Made by a program: the position numbers and the translations under genes
Shown here: piece by piece, positions 47,651 through 55,982 of the stretch
Layout: each line of letters opens with the position of its first letter
How positions within the stretch are numbered: position 1 is the first letter of the stretch
Notes under the pieces: generated by a model
Databases searched by the model: none
The model's input: only the letters and a program-made list of their open reading frames with translations
What the model was told of the DNA's origin: nothing
From: Planctomycetota bacterium
GTDB lineage: Bacteria > Planctomycetota > Planctomycetia > Pirellulales > PNKZ01
Reading direction: 5' to 3'
Assembly: GCA_018242585.1 (NCBI GenBank)
Contig: JAFEBQ010000029.1
Location: 1 to 64,000 of the forward strand
DNA: 64,000 bases

Positions 47651-48703
47651 ATGGGAATCTCAGCGCAGCAAGTTCTCGACGGCCTGACCTCGCTTTCGAT
47701 CATCGGCCAGGAAGACCTCGCCAAGCTCCGCAATGGGCTGACGTCGGCGCAACTGGCGGAAGACGCCGAAACGCTGCTCCGCTACCTGGTGCGCAAGGAC
47801 AAGCTGTCCAAGTACCAGGCCGCCAAGCTGTACCAGGAGCGCGGCAAGGAACTGGTCTTTGGCAACTACGTGATCATCGACAGAATCGGCGTGGGGGGCA
47901 TGGGCCGGGTCTATCAGGTCCGTCATGTGCCGACCTCGCAGGTCAGGGCCTTGAAGGTGCTGATCGCGCGCGGCGACGGCTCGTCGCGGGCCATTCAACG
48001 CTTTCTGCGGGAAGTCGAAGTCGCCTCGCAGCTCTCGCACCCGAACATTGTTACCGCTTACGAATCGGGCGAAGCGCAAGGCTTGCAGTATTTGGCGATG
48101 GAGTTCGTTGACGGCCAGGACCTTTCGACCACGGTCAAGCAACGCGGCCCGCTCCCGCTGAACGAGGCGATCAGCTACATCCTGCAAGCGGCGCGCGGCT
48201 TGGGCTTTGCGCACGGCAAAGGAATCGTGCATCGCGACGTCAAGCCAGCCAACTTGCTGCTCGATAAAAACGGCGTCGTCAAGATTCTCGACCTGGGAAT
48301 CGCGCGCATTTACGCGACCGGTGACGATGAGCAGTCGACGGAATCAGAGGGCATCGCCCTGACGTACGAGGGCGAGATCATGGGCACGGCGGACTACATG
48401 GCGCCCGAGCAATCCAAGAATACGCATACGGCCGACGCTCGCGCCGATATCTATTCGCTGGGCTGCACGCTGTATCGACTGCTCACTGGCGCCATTCCCT
48501 ACTCGGGCGACACGGCGGTTTTGAAAATCATGGCGCATCACATTCAGGCGGTGCCATCGTTGATTGCCGCCCGGCCCGAGATTCCCGTCGAGTTGGAAAG
48601 CATCTACCAGCAGATGCTCAAAAAGGACCTGACGCAGCGAACCCAGACGATGGACGAAGTGATTGCCGCGCTCGAACCGATCGCGGCCAAGCTTGCGGTG
48701 TAA
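47651..48703 (+). CDS. Soluble Ser/Thr protein kinase
   Basis: 350 residues, no membrane segment. Residues 1-75 form a helical N-terminal domain (LRYLVRKDKLSKYQAAKLYQ) typical of planctomycete kinases. The kinase domain (about 78-345) has GVGGMGRVYQVRH (glycine loop), ALKVL (catalytic Lys), HRDVKPANLLL, DLG in place of DFG (ILDLGIARI), MAPEQS and a conserved C-lobe. It should phosphorylate Ser/Thr on protein targets in the cytoplasm. It lies 133 bases downstream of the WD40 kinase on the same strand; the gap shows no terminator, so the two kinases may be expressed together. The closest neighbour downstream is a truncated repeat copy and a RAYT element. Confidence 0.88.
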   Translation: MGISAQQVLDGLTSLSIIGQEDLAKLRNGLTSAQLAEDAETLLRYLVRKDKLSKYQAAKLYQERGKELVFGNYVIIDRIGVGGMGRVYQVRHVPTSQVRALKVLIARGDGSSRAIQRFLREVEVASQLSHPNIVTAYESGEAQGLQYLAMEFVDGQDLSTTVKQRGPLPLNEAISYILQAARGLGFAHGKGIVHRDVKPANLLLDKNGVVKILDLGIARIYATGDDEQSTESEGIALTYEGEIMGTADYMAPEQSKNTHTADARADIYSLGCTLYRLLTGAIPYSGDTAVLKIMAHHIQAVPSLIAARPEIPVELESIYQQMLKKDLTQRTQTMDEVIAALEPIAAKLAV

Positions 48704-48708
48704 CGATG

Positions 48709-48766
48709 AGAGCAGTTCTCAGGAGGCTGTAGCGGGGGTGGCCCAGGTGCTTGCACCTGGGGGCCA
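48709..48766. repeat. Truncated copy (A) of the palindrome-rich dispersed repeat
   Basis: 58 bases matching the first part of the copies at 51797 and 61162, including the hairpin CCAGGTGC-TT-GCACCTGG. Homology ends 10 bases before the left inverted repeat of the RAYT element. Confidence 0.65.
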
Positions 48767-48775
48767 TTTACATTT

Positions 48776-49547
48776 AAAAGGGGATAAGTCCCATTTCGAC
48801 GCTATGCGCGCGACGATGGACTCTTGCGCGGACGCCCGCGGGGATTCAACGTGTATTCCAGGCCCAGCCGCTTGGCCGTCCGCCGTTGCCACACGTCGCC
48901 GCCGAACGGTTGGCCACGCGCCACCGCCATCCGCAACGCCGCCAGTTCGCGGTCGGTCTGCGGCGTGTTCACGCGGCTTAACCAATTTCGCGGCCGGGGC
49001 ACCGGCCAGGTCGCCAGGATCGGCGGATCGTCCAGGTGCTGACCGCCGGCGCGCTGGGCCAAACTACTCCACCGCCATTGCTCCGCACTGGACACCAAGT
49101 TGGCGCGGAGGGCGTTGCGCTCGACGTAACGCGCCACGACGTAAAAATGGTCGTCATCTTGCACGGGAAACGATTTATACGTTCCTTGGTACAAGTGCCC
49201 CTGACCCACGCTGTGTCGGTGCAGACGCCAACGACGAACGTGCGTCGTGGTCAGCCGCTGTAAGAACGTGCCCAGTTCCCCGTCGCCGTGGGGCCAGAGC
49301 AGCAGGTGCCAATGATTGGGCATGAGGCAGTAGGCGAGAATTCGCATCGACAAGCGATCTTGCGATTCGCGCATCACCCGCAAGAACGCCTCGTAGTCGC
49401 CGCCGCCTTCAAAGATTGCGCGTCGATCGTTGCCACGGTTCAGTACGTGGAACACCATCCCACCAGGGGCAACACGCGCGGCTCGGGGCATGGCTTTACG
49501 TTAGCAGTCCCGCTCCCTGACGTCAATAATGGGACTTATCCCCTTTT
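48776..49547. mobile_element. RAYT element bounded by perfect 20-bp inverted repeats
   Basis: AAAAGGGGATAAGTCCCATT at 48776-48795 is repeated exactly in inverted orientation at 49528-49547. Each arm contains GGGA-TAAG-TCCC, which can fold as a short REP-like hairpin. The 772-base unit contains only the transposase gene. Confidence 0.7.
48802..49491 (-). CDS. REP-associated tyrosine transposase (RAYT, IS200/IS605-like)
   Basis: 229 residues. Y1/HUH transposase family: N-terminal FHVLNRGNDRRAIFE, the HUH motif in MPNHWHLLLW (His-Trp-His), GQGHLYQGTYKSFPVQ, and the region YVERNALRANLV carrying the likely catalytic Tyr. RAYT proteins cut single-stranded DNA at hairpin-containing REP sequences and are thought to spread REPs rather than move as classical insertion sequences. 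The gene is complete and lies between two perfect inverted repeats; beside the left one is a truncated copy of another palindromic repeat. Its Arg-rich C-terminus (NPRGRPRKSP) is normal for the family. Confidence 0.88.
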   Translation of the reverse strand: MPRAARVAPGGMVFHVLNRGNDRRAIFEGGGDYEAFLRVMRESQDRLSMRILAYCLMPNHWHLLLWPHGDGELGTFLQRLTTTHVRRWRLHRHSVGQGHLYQGTYKSFPVQDDDHFYVVARYVERNALRANLVSSAEQWRWSSLAQRAGGQHLDDPPILATWPVPRPRNWLSRVNTPQTDRELAALRMAVARGQPFGGDVWQRRTAKRLGLEYTLNPRGRPRKSPSSRA

Positions 49548-49646
49548 TCGCACCCATCCATCTCCCGGACTGCAATCCGTAGACATCGGTACCCCTTTGA
49601 TGTAATAGTGGATGATCACTACATAGCCAAAACCAAACTATTAGCT

Positions 49647-51326
49647 TTATTCGCCGCCTAGCTCCGCCGAGCTAGCGATAAAGCTAGCGCGTATCGCGGG
49701 AATCGCTATACAGCGTGTTTGGTTGTTCAATCCGACAATCTCGGCATAAGGTTCGTGAAACACCGATACAGGTGTAGTCGTAACGGTGACATGAGCACCG
49801 TTTTTGGCAAACAAAACATTCCCTCCGCGCGTTCCCGAATGGAGAACACCTCCCTTTTCAATGAAGCCGACTGCATTCTCAGCTTTGTCAAGCAATCCTC
49901 GTTCGGAAATCCAATAGCCTAAGGAATCGCGTCGCTCGTAGCGCACGAACTGAACGACTTTGTCGATTCGCGTAAGATTTTGAGGCACGGTCACTGTCGC
50001 GCCTGTATCAGTAACAACAATCGCAAGAATGTTGCGGCACTCGCCGGTGAACTTGGGTACCGTGACTAACAGTTGTTCATCGGACAAAACCTTAAACTGA
50101 GACTCAACTAACTCGCACCTCGGATTTCCGATCATAAATACTGTGCGAGTGGATCTAAGGCCTTTGCCTCGAACCGTCACCTCCTGACCAACGCGGGAAG
50201 TATGTGGCTCAATCGAGGAAATTAGAGGAGGAGCGCGGCGCAATTGAGTTGGCCATTTGTCAGGCAGCGCGCCAGATATTAGACGACCTCCATGCCTCAT
50301 GGAATCTGACCAAAACAGCTTTCGGTGTCCCGCGTCGATTGCAAAGCAAGTCGATTGACCTCGTGTTATTTGTTGAGCGTAACCCGGTGATTTAAGCCGT
50401 ACGCATACAACGCCTCGTGCCATTTGGCAATACACCGCGTCTTGCTCCGCGACGTAGGTAATGTCCGCCGGGTACTTGGAACTCATTTCAGTTCCGCAAT
50501 CAAGAAATACACTCCTCATCCCGCCGTCATAGCCTGCTTGTGAAAGCGATCCTTCGCCGTCGCGCCGAAACACTCGCTTATGTTGAATATCAATTCCAAA
50601 CGACCCTCGCGTTTTGGTCAACCCGGTTATGCTCTCGACATTATCACCATTGAGATCACCGCGAAGAATCGCATTCTCATCATGCCAATAAATTTTCTTC
50701 TCAATTGAATCCGAGTACAGCGAGACACACGCCTTTAGCCCCGTGACAATGGGCCGGGCGTTCTTTCCATTAAGATCGGCCCGAAAAATTGATTGCCCCG
50801 GAGTGGGGCTATACGAGGTTCCAACCCAATAAACTGCGTCTAATTCTGGAGCAACGCACAGCGCTCGCGGGTACAACAACTCTTTGTTGTCTGAACCAGG
50901 ATAGTGATCGAGTAAGGTCTCGGCATGAGAGCCATCGTAATTGGCCCGACAAAGCTTCCCGTTGTTGCCGCCACCTGTACATGCGAACCAATACACTTTC
51001 TGCTGCTCACGATCGAGCCCTATCTCTACAACGTGCAAGTCGGACCTAAAATCGTACTCAACGAGTGTCTTAGCAATTGTTGGATCGAGGGGTGGCTGCC
51101 ACTCTACTGCCTCGTAGGTTTCAGGCCATTCATCGATCGGCAGTTCCGTGCCATCATTCAGTCGGAATGTTTTCCCTGCCTTTGGCACCTGCCCAGCCGC
51201 TTGTGCTGTGGGCCTTTGAGCATGAGCTTGCTCGGCGTTCAGTAACGCCCACAAGCCAGTCGCCACAACCGCAGCGCAGAATGAAAGTCTGATCAGCCAA
51301 TGCCGTGCTGTTCTGCACATGAACAT
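49647..51326 (-). CDS. Secreted YWTD beta-propeller protein with IPT/TIG domain
   Basis: 559 residues from ATG 51326. Signal peptide (LIRLSFCAAVVATGLWALLNAEQAHA). Residues about 100-340 hold LDL-receptor class-B-like repeats (DREQQKVYWFACTGGG, LDAVYWVGTSYS, KKIYWHDENAI, HRKLFWSDS), indicating a six-bladed propeller. An IPT/TIG immunoglobulin-like domain follows (about 345-430, PLISSIEPHTSRVGQEVTVRG). The C-terminal 130 residues are unassigned. It is probably a periplasmic or surface binding protein. The gene is visibly AT-richer than its neighbours and flanked by a RAYT element and a dispersed repeat, which suggests horizontal origin. An upstream in-frame start (51443) exists but would precede the signal peptide by 39 residues. 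Confidence 0.75.
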   Translation of the reverse strand: MFMCRTARHWLIRLSFCAAVVATGLWALLNAEQAHAQRPTAQAAGQVPKAGKTFRLNDGTELPIDEWPETYEAVEWQPPLDPTIAKTLVEYDFRSDLHVVEIGLDREQQKVYWFACTGGGNNGKLCRANYDGSHAETLLDHYPGSDNKELLYPRALCVAPELDAVYWVGTSYSPTPGQSIFRADLNGKNARPIVTGLKACVSLYSDSIEKKIYWHDENAILRGDLNGDNVESITGLTKTRGSFGIDIQHKRVFRRDGEGSLSQAGYDGGMRSVFLDCGTEMSSKYPADITYVAEQDAVYCQMARGVVCVRLKSPGYAQQITRGQSTCFAIDAGHRKLFWSDSMRHGGRLISGALPDKWPTQLRRAPPLISSIEPHTSRVGQEVTVRGKGLRSTRTVFMIGNPRCELVESQFKVLSDEQLLVTVPKFTGECRNILAIVVTDTGATVTVPQNLTRIDKVVQFVRYERRDSLGYWISERGLLDKAENAVGFIEKGGVLHSGTRGGNVLFAKNGAHVTVTTTPVSVFHEPYAEIVGLNNQTRCIAIPAIRASFIASSAELGGE

Positions 51327-51796
51327 GATGTCACCTGGCGATTGCCCCAAGGAAATGAAACGAGCGACAAAAAACCGAGCCGCAATGCGTCGCGATGCAC
51401 GAGGAGCCCGAGTGGGCTGGGCGATAGGACCACCCTCGTTCAATCAATTCCGAGGCAGACGTAAAATAATGAAGGCCTGCCCGCATACTGCACCAGTGCC
51501 GTCCTGCAATCTGGACAGATGACGCGCGATTTGCGAAGCTCGCGCCAAGTGTTGTACGCAACATAGCGGTCGCTGGTTCGCTGTCAAGAAAATCGCCACG
51601 ATTACGATTCACATGACGGAACCAACTTCGTCCGCAACAATGCGCCGCTGGCTGCGGCGCCAACGACGCGCGCGATGAGTTGGCTTCACCCATCGATGGC
51701 ATATCCGGTGAAGGCCGATCGGAGGGAGGTGAGCTGCAACGTGATCAAAACCGGCGCGGTCCACGCCAATCGCGCGGTGTTTAGCGTAGCGACCGA
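51327..51796. other. Intergenic stretch without recognised gene
   Basis: About 470 bases upstream of the YWTD gene. Open frames here show no family resemblance and no good start signals. The promoter of the YWTD gene should lie in its left part. Confidence 0.35.
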
Positions 51797-52010
51797 CTAA
51801 AGCAGCTCTCAGAACACTGTCGCTTGGGTAGCCCAGGTGCTTGCACCTGGGTGGCCGAAGGCCACAAGAAACCTCGAGCGCCGTCTCGTACGGGTGGCGA
51901 GCTTCCATTGGGGTTACGCTTGCCCATCGAGTTTCTTGTTGCTGCGCAACACCGATGGCCAAGCCATCGGTGCCACCCAAGACGCTAGAACGTCGTGAGA
52001 CGCGCTCTAA
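51797..52010. repeat. Palindrome-rich dispersed repeat, copy B
   Basis: About 214 bases, near-identical in long blocks to copy C (61162-61375). It contains several hairpins: CCAGGTGC-TT-GCACCTGG, TGGCCgaaGGCCA, GTTGCTGCGCAAC and ACCGATGG...CCATCGGT. Its ends are CTAAAGC and GCTCTAA, imperfect terminal inverted repeats. Spurious open frames in copies B and C encode the same peptide only because the repeat is shared. Confidence 0.75.
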
Positions 52011-52164
52011 TCGGAATCATGCTCACAATTCCTCGCATTGCGCCCGGCAAAACCGGCATCTTCGGGCCGATTTGTAAGCTACACTTGCGCGCGTGCGTGT
52101 GGGCTTACCGCTGGGGACGGCCGCCGTGCGCGAACCTTCGCGGATTTCCTTGGCCGAGGATGCG

Positions 52165-53586
52165 ATGTCCCACGCGCAGCGCCGTATCACGCAACATGCC
52201 TCGTTGTTGGGCCTGATTCTCCACTGCCTTGACACCGTGGCCATCGTCGCCGGCCTGTACGCCGCGGCCTGGTATGCGGGCGTCACGGTCGAGCAGCATT
52301 GCTTGCTGGCGGCCGCGGCCGCGCTGATTGTGTTCAACCTGGCGTCCGAGGTGATCGGCCTGTACCGAAGCTGGCACGCCGCGCCGATGTTGCACGAGTT
52401 CCGCTGCGTGGCGCTGACCTGGTTGGCCACGTTTCCGGCGCTGCTGCTGGCGGGCTTCCTCACCGGCCAGCTTGCCGGCATCGAAGCCGCGCTCACCCAG
52501 CGCGGGGCGATTGCCTGGCTGTTGGTGACGCCGCTAGTGTTGGTGACGTTGCGCGGCAGTTGGCGGTTGTATCAAAGCTGGCAGCGCTGCCGCGGTCGCA
52601 ATCTGCGCGGCCTGGCGATTGTCGGCGCGAACGAACTCGGCTTTCAGTTGGTGCGCAACATTCAGCGCGCCCCGTGGACGGGCGTGAAGCTGGAAGGCTT
52701 CTATGACGATCGGCCGGCGCATCGCCGCGTCGAGCTGCCCGCCGACGTGGGGGCGTGCGTGGGGAACATCGACCAGCTTGTGGCCGATGCTCAGCAGGGA
52801 AAGGTACACATGATCTTCATCACGCTGCCGCTGCGGGCCGAACGGCGCGTGCAGGCGGTGCTCAAAGCCTTGGCCGACACGACCGCCTCGGTCTACATCG
52901 TGCCGGACTTCTTTGTCTTTGATTTGCACCACGCTCGCTGGACCAACATCGGCGGGCTGCCGGCGGTGAGCGTTTCGGAGAACCCGTTCTATGGTGTCGA
53001 CGGCGCGATCAAGCGGTTGCTCGACGTGATGGTGGGCTCGGCCATGCTCGCGGCCTTGGCGTTGCCGATGGCGCTCATCGCTTTGGCGATCAAGCTCACG
53101 TCGCGCGGGCCGGTGCTGTTCAAGCAAACACGCTATGGTCTGGATGGCCGGCCGATCGCGGTTTGGAAGTTTCGCAGCATGGGCACCGCGGACAATGGCC
53201 CGGTCGTCGTTCAGGCCACTAAGAACGACCCACGGGTGACGCAGCTGGGGGCGATCTTGCGACGGACGTCGCTCGACGAGCTGCCGCAACTGTTCAACGT
53301 GCTGCAAGGGACCATGTCACTGGTCGGCCCGCGCCCGCATGCGACGGCGCACAACGAGCTGTATCGCAAGCAGATCGACGGCTACATGCTGCGTCACAAG
53401 GTCAAGCCAGGCATTACCGGATTGGCCCAGGTGAACGGCTGGCGCGGCGAGACCGACACGTTCGAGAAAATGCAAAAGCGCGTCGAATGCGACCACGAGT
53501 ATATTCGCAACTGGTCGCCGTGGCTCGATCTGAAGATTCTGGCCCGCACGGTGCTGACCGTGCTGGGGCGGCAGAACGCTTATTGA
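52165..53586 (+). CDS. Undecaprenyl-phosphate sugar phosphotransferase (WcaJ/PssY-type)
   Basis: 473 residues. Four N-terminal membrane helices (about 15-150), a nucleotide-binding-like domain (GLAIVGANELGFQLVRNIQR, about 160-280), then a further membrane helix and the polyprenyl-P hexose-1-P transferase domain (about 290-473) with GPVLFKQTRYGLDGRPIAVWKFRSM, RTSLDELPQLFNVLQG, SLVGPRPHA and KPGITGLAQVNGWRG. It should load the first sugar phosphate onto undecaprenyl phosphate for exopolysaccharide or surface glycan synthesis. Start ATG 52165 has GAGGATGC upstream; the frame is open back to 52093. No glycosyltransferase or Wzx/Wzy gene is nearby, so it is an orphan initiating enzyme in this window. 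Its stop is directly followed by an inverted repeat. Confidence 0.88.
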   Translation: MSHAQRRITQHASLLGLILHCLDTVAIVAGLYAAAWYAGVTVEQHCLLAAAAALIVFNLASEVIGLYRSWHAAPMLHEFRCVALTWLATFPALLLAGFLTGQLAGIEAALTQRGAIAWLLVTPLVLVTLRGSWRLYQSWQRCRGRNLRGLAIVGANELGFQLVRNIQRAPWTGVKLEGFYDDRPAHRRVELPADVGACVGNIDQLVADAQQGKVHMIFITLPLRAERRVQAVLKALADTTASVYIVPDFFVFDLHHARWTNIGGLPAVSVSENPFYGVDGAIKRLLDVMVGSAMLAALALPMALIALAIKLTSRGPVLFKQTRYGLDGRPIAVWKFRSMGTADNGPVVVQATKNDPRVTQLGAILRRTSLDELPQLFNVLQGTMSLVGPRPHATAHNELYRKQIDGYMLRHKVKPGITGLAQVNGWRGETDTFEKMQKRVECDHEYIRNWSPWLDLKILARTVLTVLGRQNAY

Positions 53587-53710
53587 GGAAACGATAAAGT
53601 GGAAACGATAAACGATAAAGTGATACGGCAACTCGCGTGTTAACTCGCGGTCAACGAAGTCGCGAACAGGCATTTACTTTATCGTTTACACTTCATCGTT
53701 CATCGTTTCC
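53587..53710. repeat. Inverted repeat filling a convergent intergenic gap
   Basis: The left arm (53587-53622) starts right after the upstream TGA and the right arm (53674-53710) ends on the first base of the opposite gene's stop codon. Both arms consist of short iterations of AAACGATAAA-like units (GGAAACGAT-AAACGAT-AAAGTG) in opposite orientation. It could serve as a bidirectional transcription terminator or be a palindromic mobile repeat. Confidence 0.6.
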
Positions 53711-55812
53711 TAGTATCCAAACTGCATGCCCGTCGTCGCGCCGTGCAGGATCAGCGAGTTCGCCGAGTGGACGCTTTGGATGTAGCCGTAGTCGGCGGCG
53801 AAGTACGGCAGTTGGTTGTCGGCCAGAGCGATGTTGCTGATGCCCACCGCGCGATAAGAGATGTACGCGCTGATTCGAGGTGTGATCTGGCACGACGTGC
53901 CGACGTCGACCTGGCCCAACAGGCTGACCGTGGGCTTGTAAGCCGACAGATCAAACCCGCCGGTGCCGCCGTCGGCGCATTCGCAGTGCAGGTGTGACTG
54001 CGACTGAATCGCGTTGCCGAACACGCCCACTTTGGGCATGGCGTACAAACGCCAGCGCGGCGTAATCAGGTATTGAATCCGCGCGCCGGTCTGGCCGCCG
54101 ATCAGGTCGTTTCGCACGCTGACCTTGTAGTCGGCCACGTTGCCGCCGTCGTATTGGTCGAACGTGGTGCCGCCGATGGCCGAGCGATATTGAGTCGCTT
54201 CGCGAAAGTGGAACCAGCGGATGCCGGCAATGCCCAGCAGACTCCAGCGCGTGGTCGGTTCGATCTGCTGTTCGAGCCAGTTGACTTCCAGGTTCCAGGT
54301 CTCGTCGGTGCGGTTGATCTGCTGCTGGTGCGCGGCGTCGAAGTACAAGCTGGCCGGCCGATTGTCGATGATCACCGGGCCGCCGGTGTCGAAATCGACC
54401 GTGCTATAAATATTGTCCGGGCCGGTGTAGGTCTTGCTGGCGTGGAAGTTGTCGAGCATCCAGAACGAGCCTTCGATGGCCGAGGTCGGCCGCACGACGC
54501 GCCCCAGCCGCACTTCATAGCCCGGCCGGTACTGCTGGTCGACGCTGTCGCGAGTGTTCAGCACACCGGCGTTGATGTCGGGGTTCAGGTACGCCAAGTT
54601 TCGGCTGTTGACCTGTGAACGGGTCATGGCCAGCGCGCCGAGCGCGCCGAACCAACGCCCCGGTCGGCCACTCACGAAGGGATCGCCTTCGTACACTGGC
54701 GCTGGTTCTTCCACCGGGGCCGGATAGCTGGGGACCGGATCGTCCACCGGTGGCCCAGCGTCGAAGCCGCCAATCATCGGTGGCCCGTAAGCGCGAGGCG
54801 CAAAGCGGGGTATCCGGCCGCCGGGCAAGGGGAGCGATGGAAACGTGCCGCCGTCGAATGGTCCAGCACCGACGGGGCCGCCCATCATGGGGCCGGCTCC
54901 AACCGCCGGACCAGCATCGATGGTCGGACCAAGTGCCGCCGGGGCAGGCGCGGCGACAATCGGCCCTCCGCTGGAGGCCGGGCCGTAGGTTGGCGTCGGC
55001 ACCATTGAGGGGGCGAGCGGAGCGCCGCCGGACACCGTGCCACCGACTGCGGGATCGCCCACCGAATAATCAATGTCGCTCGGCGCCCCATACGAGCCGC
55101 CATACATCATGCCGCGATGCCGGCGCAGCAGCGGCATCTTGGGCAACCTGACGCCCGAGCCCATTGCGCCGTACCCGTAGCCCGAGCCACCGTCGTAAGC
55201 CGGCCCGCCATAGGCGGGGCCGCTGGCGTAACCAACGCCGGGGTCGGCGGCCTCGGGGGCAGGATTCGCGTTTGCTGGCGCAACCGAGGGGCTGATCGGT
55301 GGCCCGACCGGAGCATTTGTCGTGTAGGGTGCGGCCCCGTTGTAAGGAAGAGCGCCGTAGAGTGGACCGCCAGCGTAGGGAGCTGTTGCGCTCCAAGGGG
55401 CCAGCGTGCCGCGCGGAACTGACTCGGCTGGCGGAATGGCGGCGCCACGGTTGTAAGGCGCGGCTGGCTGCTGTTGCCAAAGATTCGCGGCCGGCCCGCT
55501 GGGCGACATGAGAGGCGTGCGGCGCACGCCATAGCCGGGCATTGTCGGCGTGCTCGGCACGACTCCGCTGGGTGTGCCGAGAGGAACCACTTCCGTGTTC
55601 GGAGATGTCGGAATGCCAGCGTAGGGGGCATTCTGCCCGCCGCGCCACGGCGGCGCTATCGGCGGCGCGGCCAATGCGCCGCCGCTAAAACCTCCCGCGC
55701 CGTAGTTGCCATAGCCGACGCCCGGCGGGTAACTCGGCGCGGATGGCACGCCTTGAGCGCTCGCCGAGGCGGCGCACAGCGAAACCATCCCGAAGGCCAG
55801 CAACTTGCGCAT
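53710..55812 (-). CDS. BBP7-family outer-membrane beta-barrel protein
   Basis: 700 residues from ATG 55812. Signal peptide (MRKLLAFGMVSLCAASASA). Residues about 20-370 are a low-complexity Gly/Pro/Ala/Tyr-rich region with repeated PVGAGP, GPAVGAG and PPYG-type units. From about 390 to the C-terminus it matches the BBP7 putative beta-barrel porin family known mainly from planctomycetes (YEVRLGRVVRPTSAIEGSFW, DETWNLEVNWLEQQ, WSLLGIAGIRWFHFREAT, YLITPRWRLYAMPKVGVFGN), ending with an aromatic C-terminal residue (MQFGY) as expected of outer-membrane barrels. Role: outer-membrane structure or pore, unproven. It follows the EutBC gene on the same strand with a 170-base gap. Confidence 0.85.
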   Translation of the reverse strand: MRKLLAFGMVSLCAASASAQGVPSAPSYPPGVGYGNYGAGGFSGGALAAPPIAPPWRGGQNAPYAGIPTSPNTEVVPLGTPSGVVPSTPTMPGYGVRRTPLMSPSGPAANLWQQQPAAPYNRGAAIPPAESVPRGTLAPWSATAPYAGGPLYGALPYNGAAPYTTNAPVGPPISPSVAPANANPAPEAADPGVGYASGPAYGGPAYDGGSGYGYGAMGSGVRLPKMPLLRRHRGMMYGGSYGAPSDIDYSVGDPAVGGTVSGGAPLAPSMVPTPTYGPASSGGPIVAAPAPAALGPTIDAGPAVGAGPMMGGPVGAGPFDGGTFPSLPLPGGRIPRFAPRAYGPPMIGGFDAGPPVDDPVPSYPAPVEEPAPVYEGDPFVSGRPGRWFGALGALAMTRSQVNSRNLAYLNPDINAGVLNTRDSVDQQYRPGYEVRLGRVVRPTSAIEGSFWMLDNFHASKTYTGPDNIYSTVDFDTGGPVIIDNRPASLYFDAAHQQQINRTDETWNLEVNWLEQQIEPTTRWSLLGIAGIRWFHFREATQYRSAIGGTTFDQYDGGNVADYKVSVRNDLIGGQTGARIQYLITPRWRLYAMPKVGVFGNAIQSQSHLHCECADGGTGGFDLSAYKPTVSLLGQVDVGTSCQITPRISAYISYRAVGISNIALADNQLPYFAADYGYIQSVHSANSLILHGATTGMQFGY

Positions 55813-55982
55813 GAGATTCACACGGGTCCGGTAGACGGGCAATCGAGACGTGACCGTCGCGCGACGGCGAACGGGCGGGCGAGCTAGCAGTTCGATGCGC
55901 GCACTCGATGAGCCAGGGCGCAGCGACCAGCGCTCCTCGTCTCTATCGGTTGTGCCGTTTCTGCGGCTTGAAGAAACTGCGC

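Noticed and set aside
51609..51980. Open frame on the minus strand similar to another at 61038-61346
   Set aside because: The shared peptide only reflects the palindromic dispersed repeat; there is no ribosome site and the frame runs through several hairpins.
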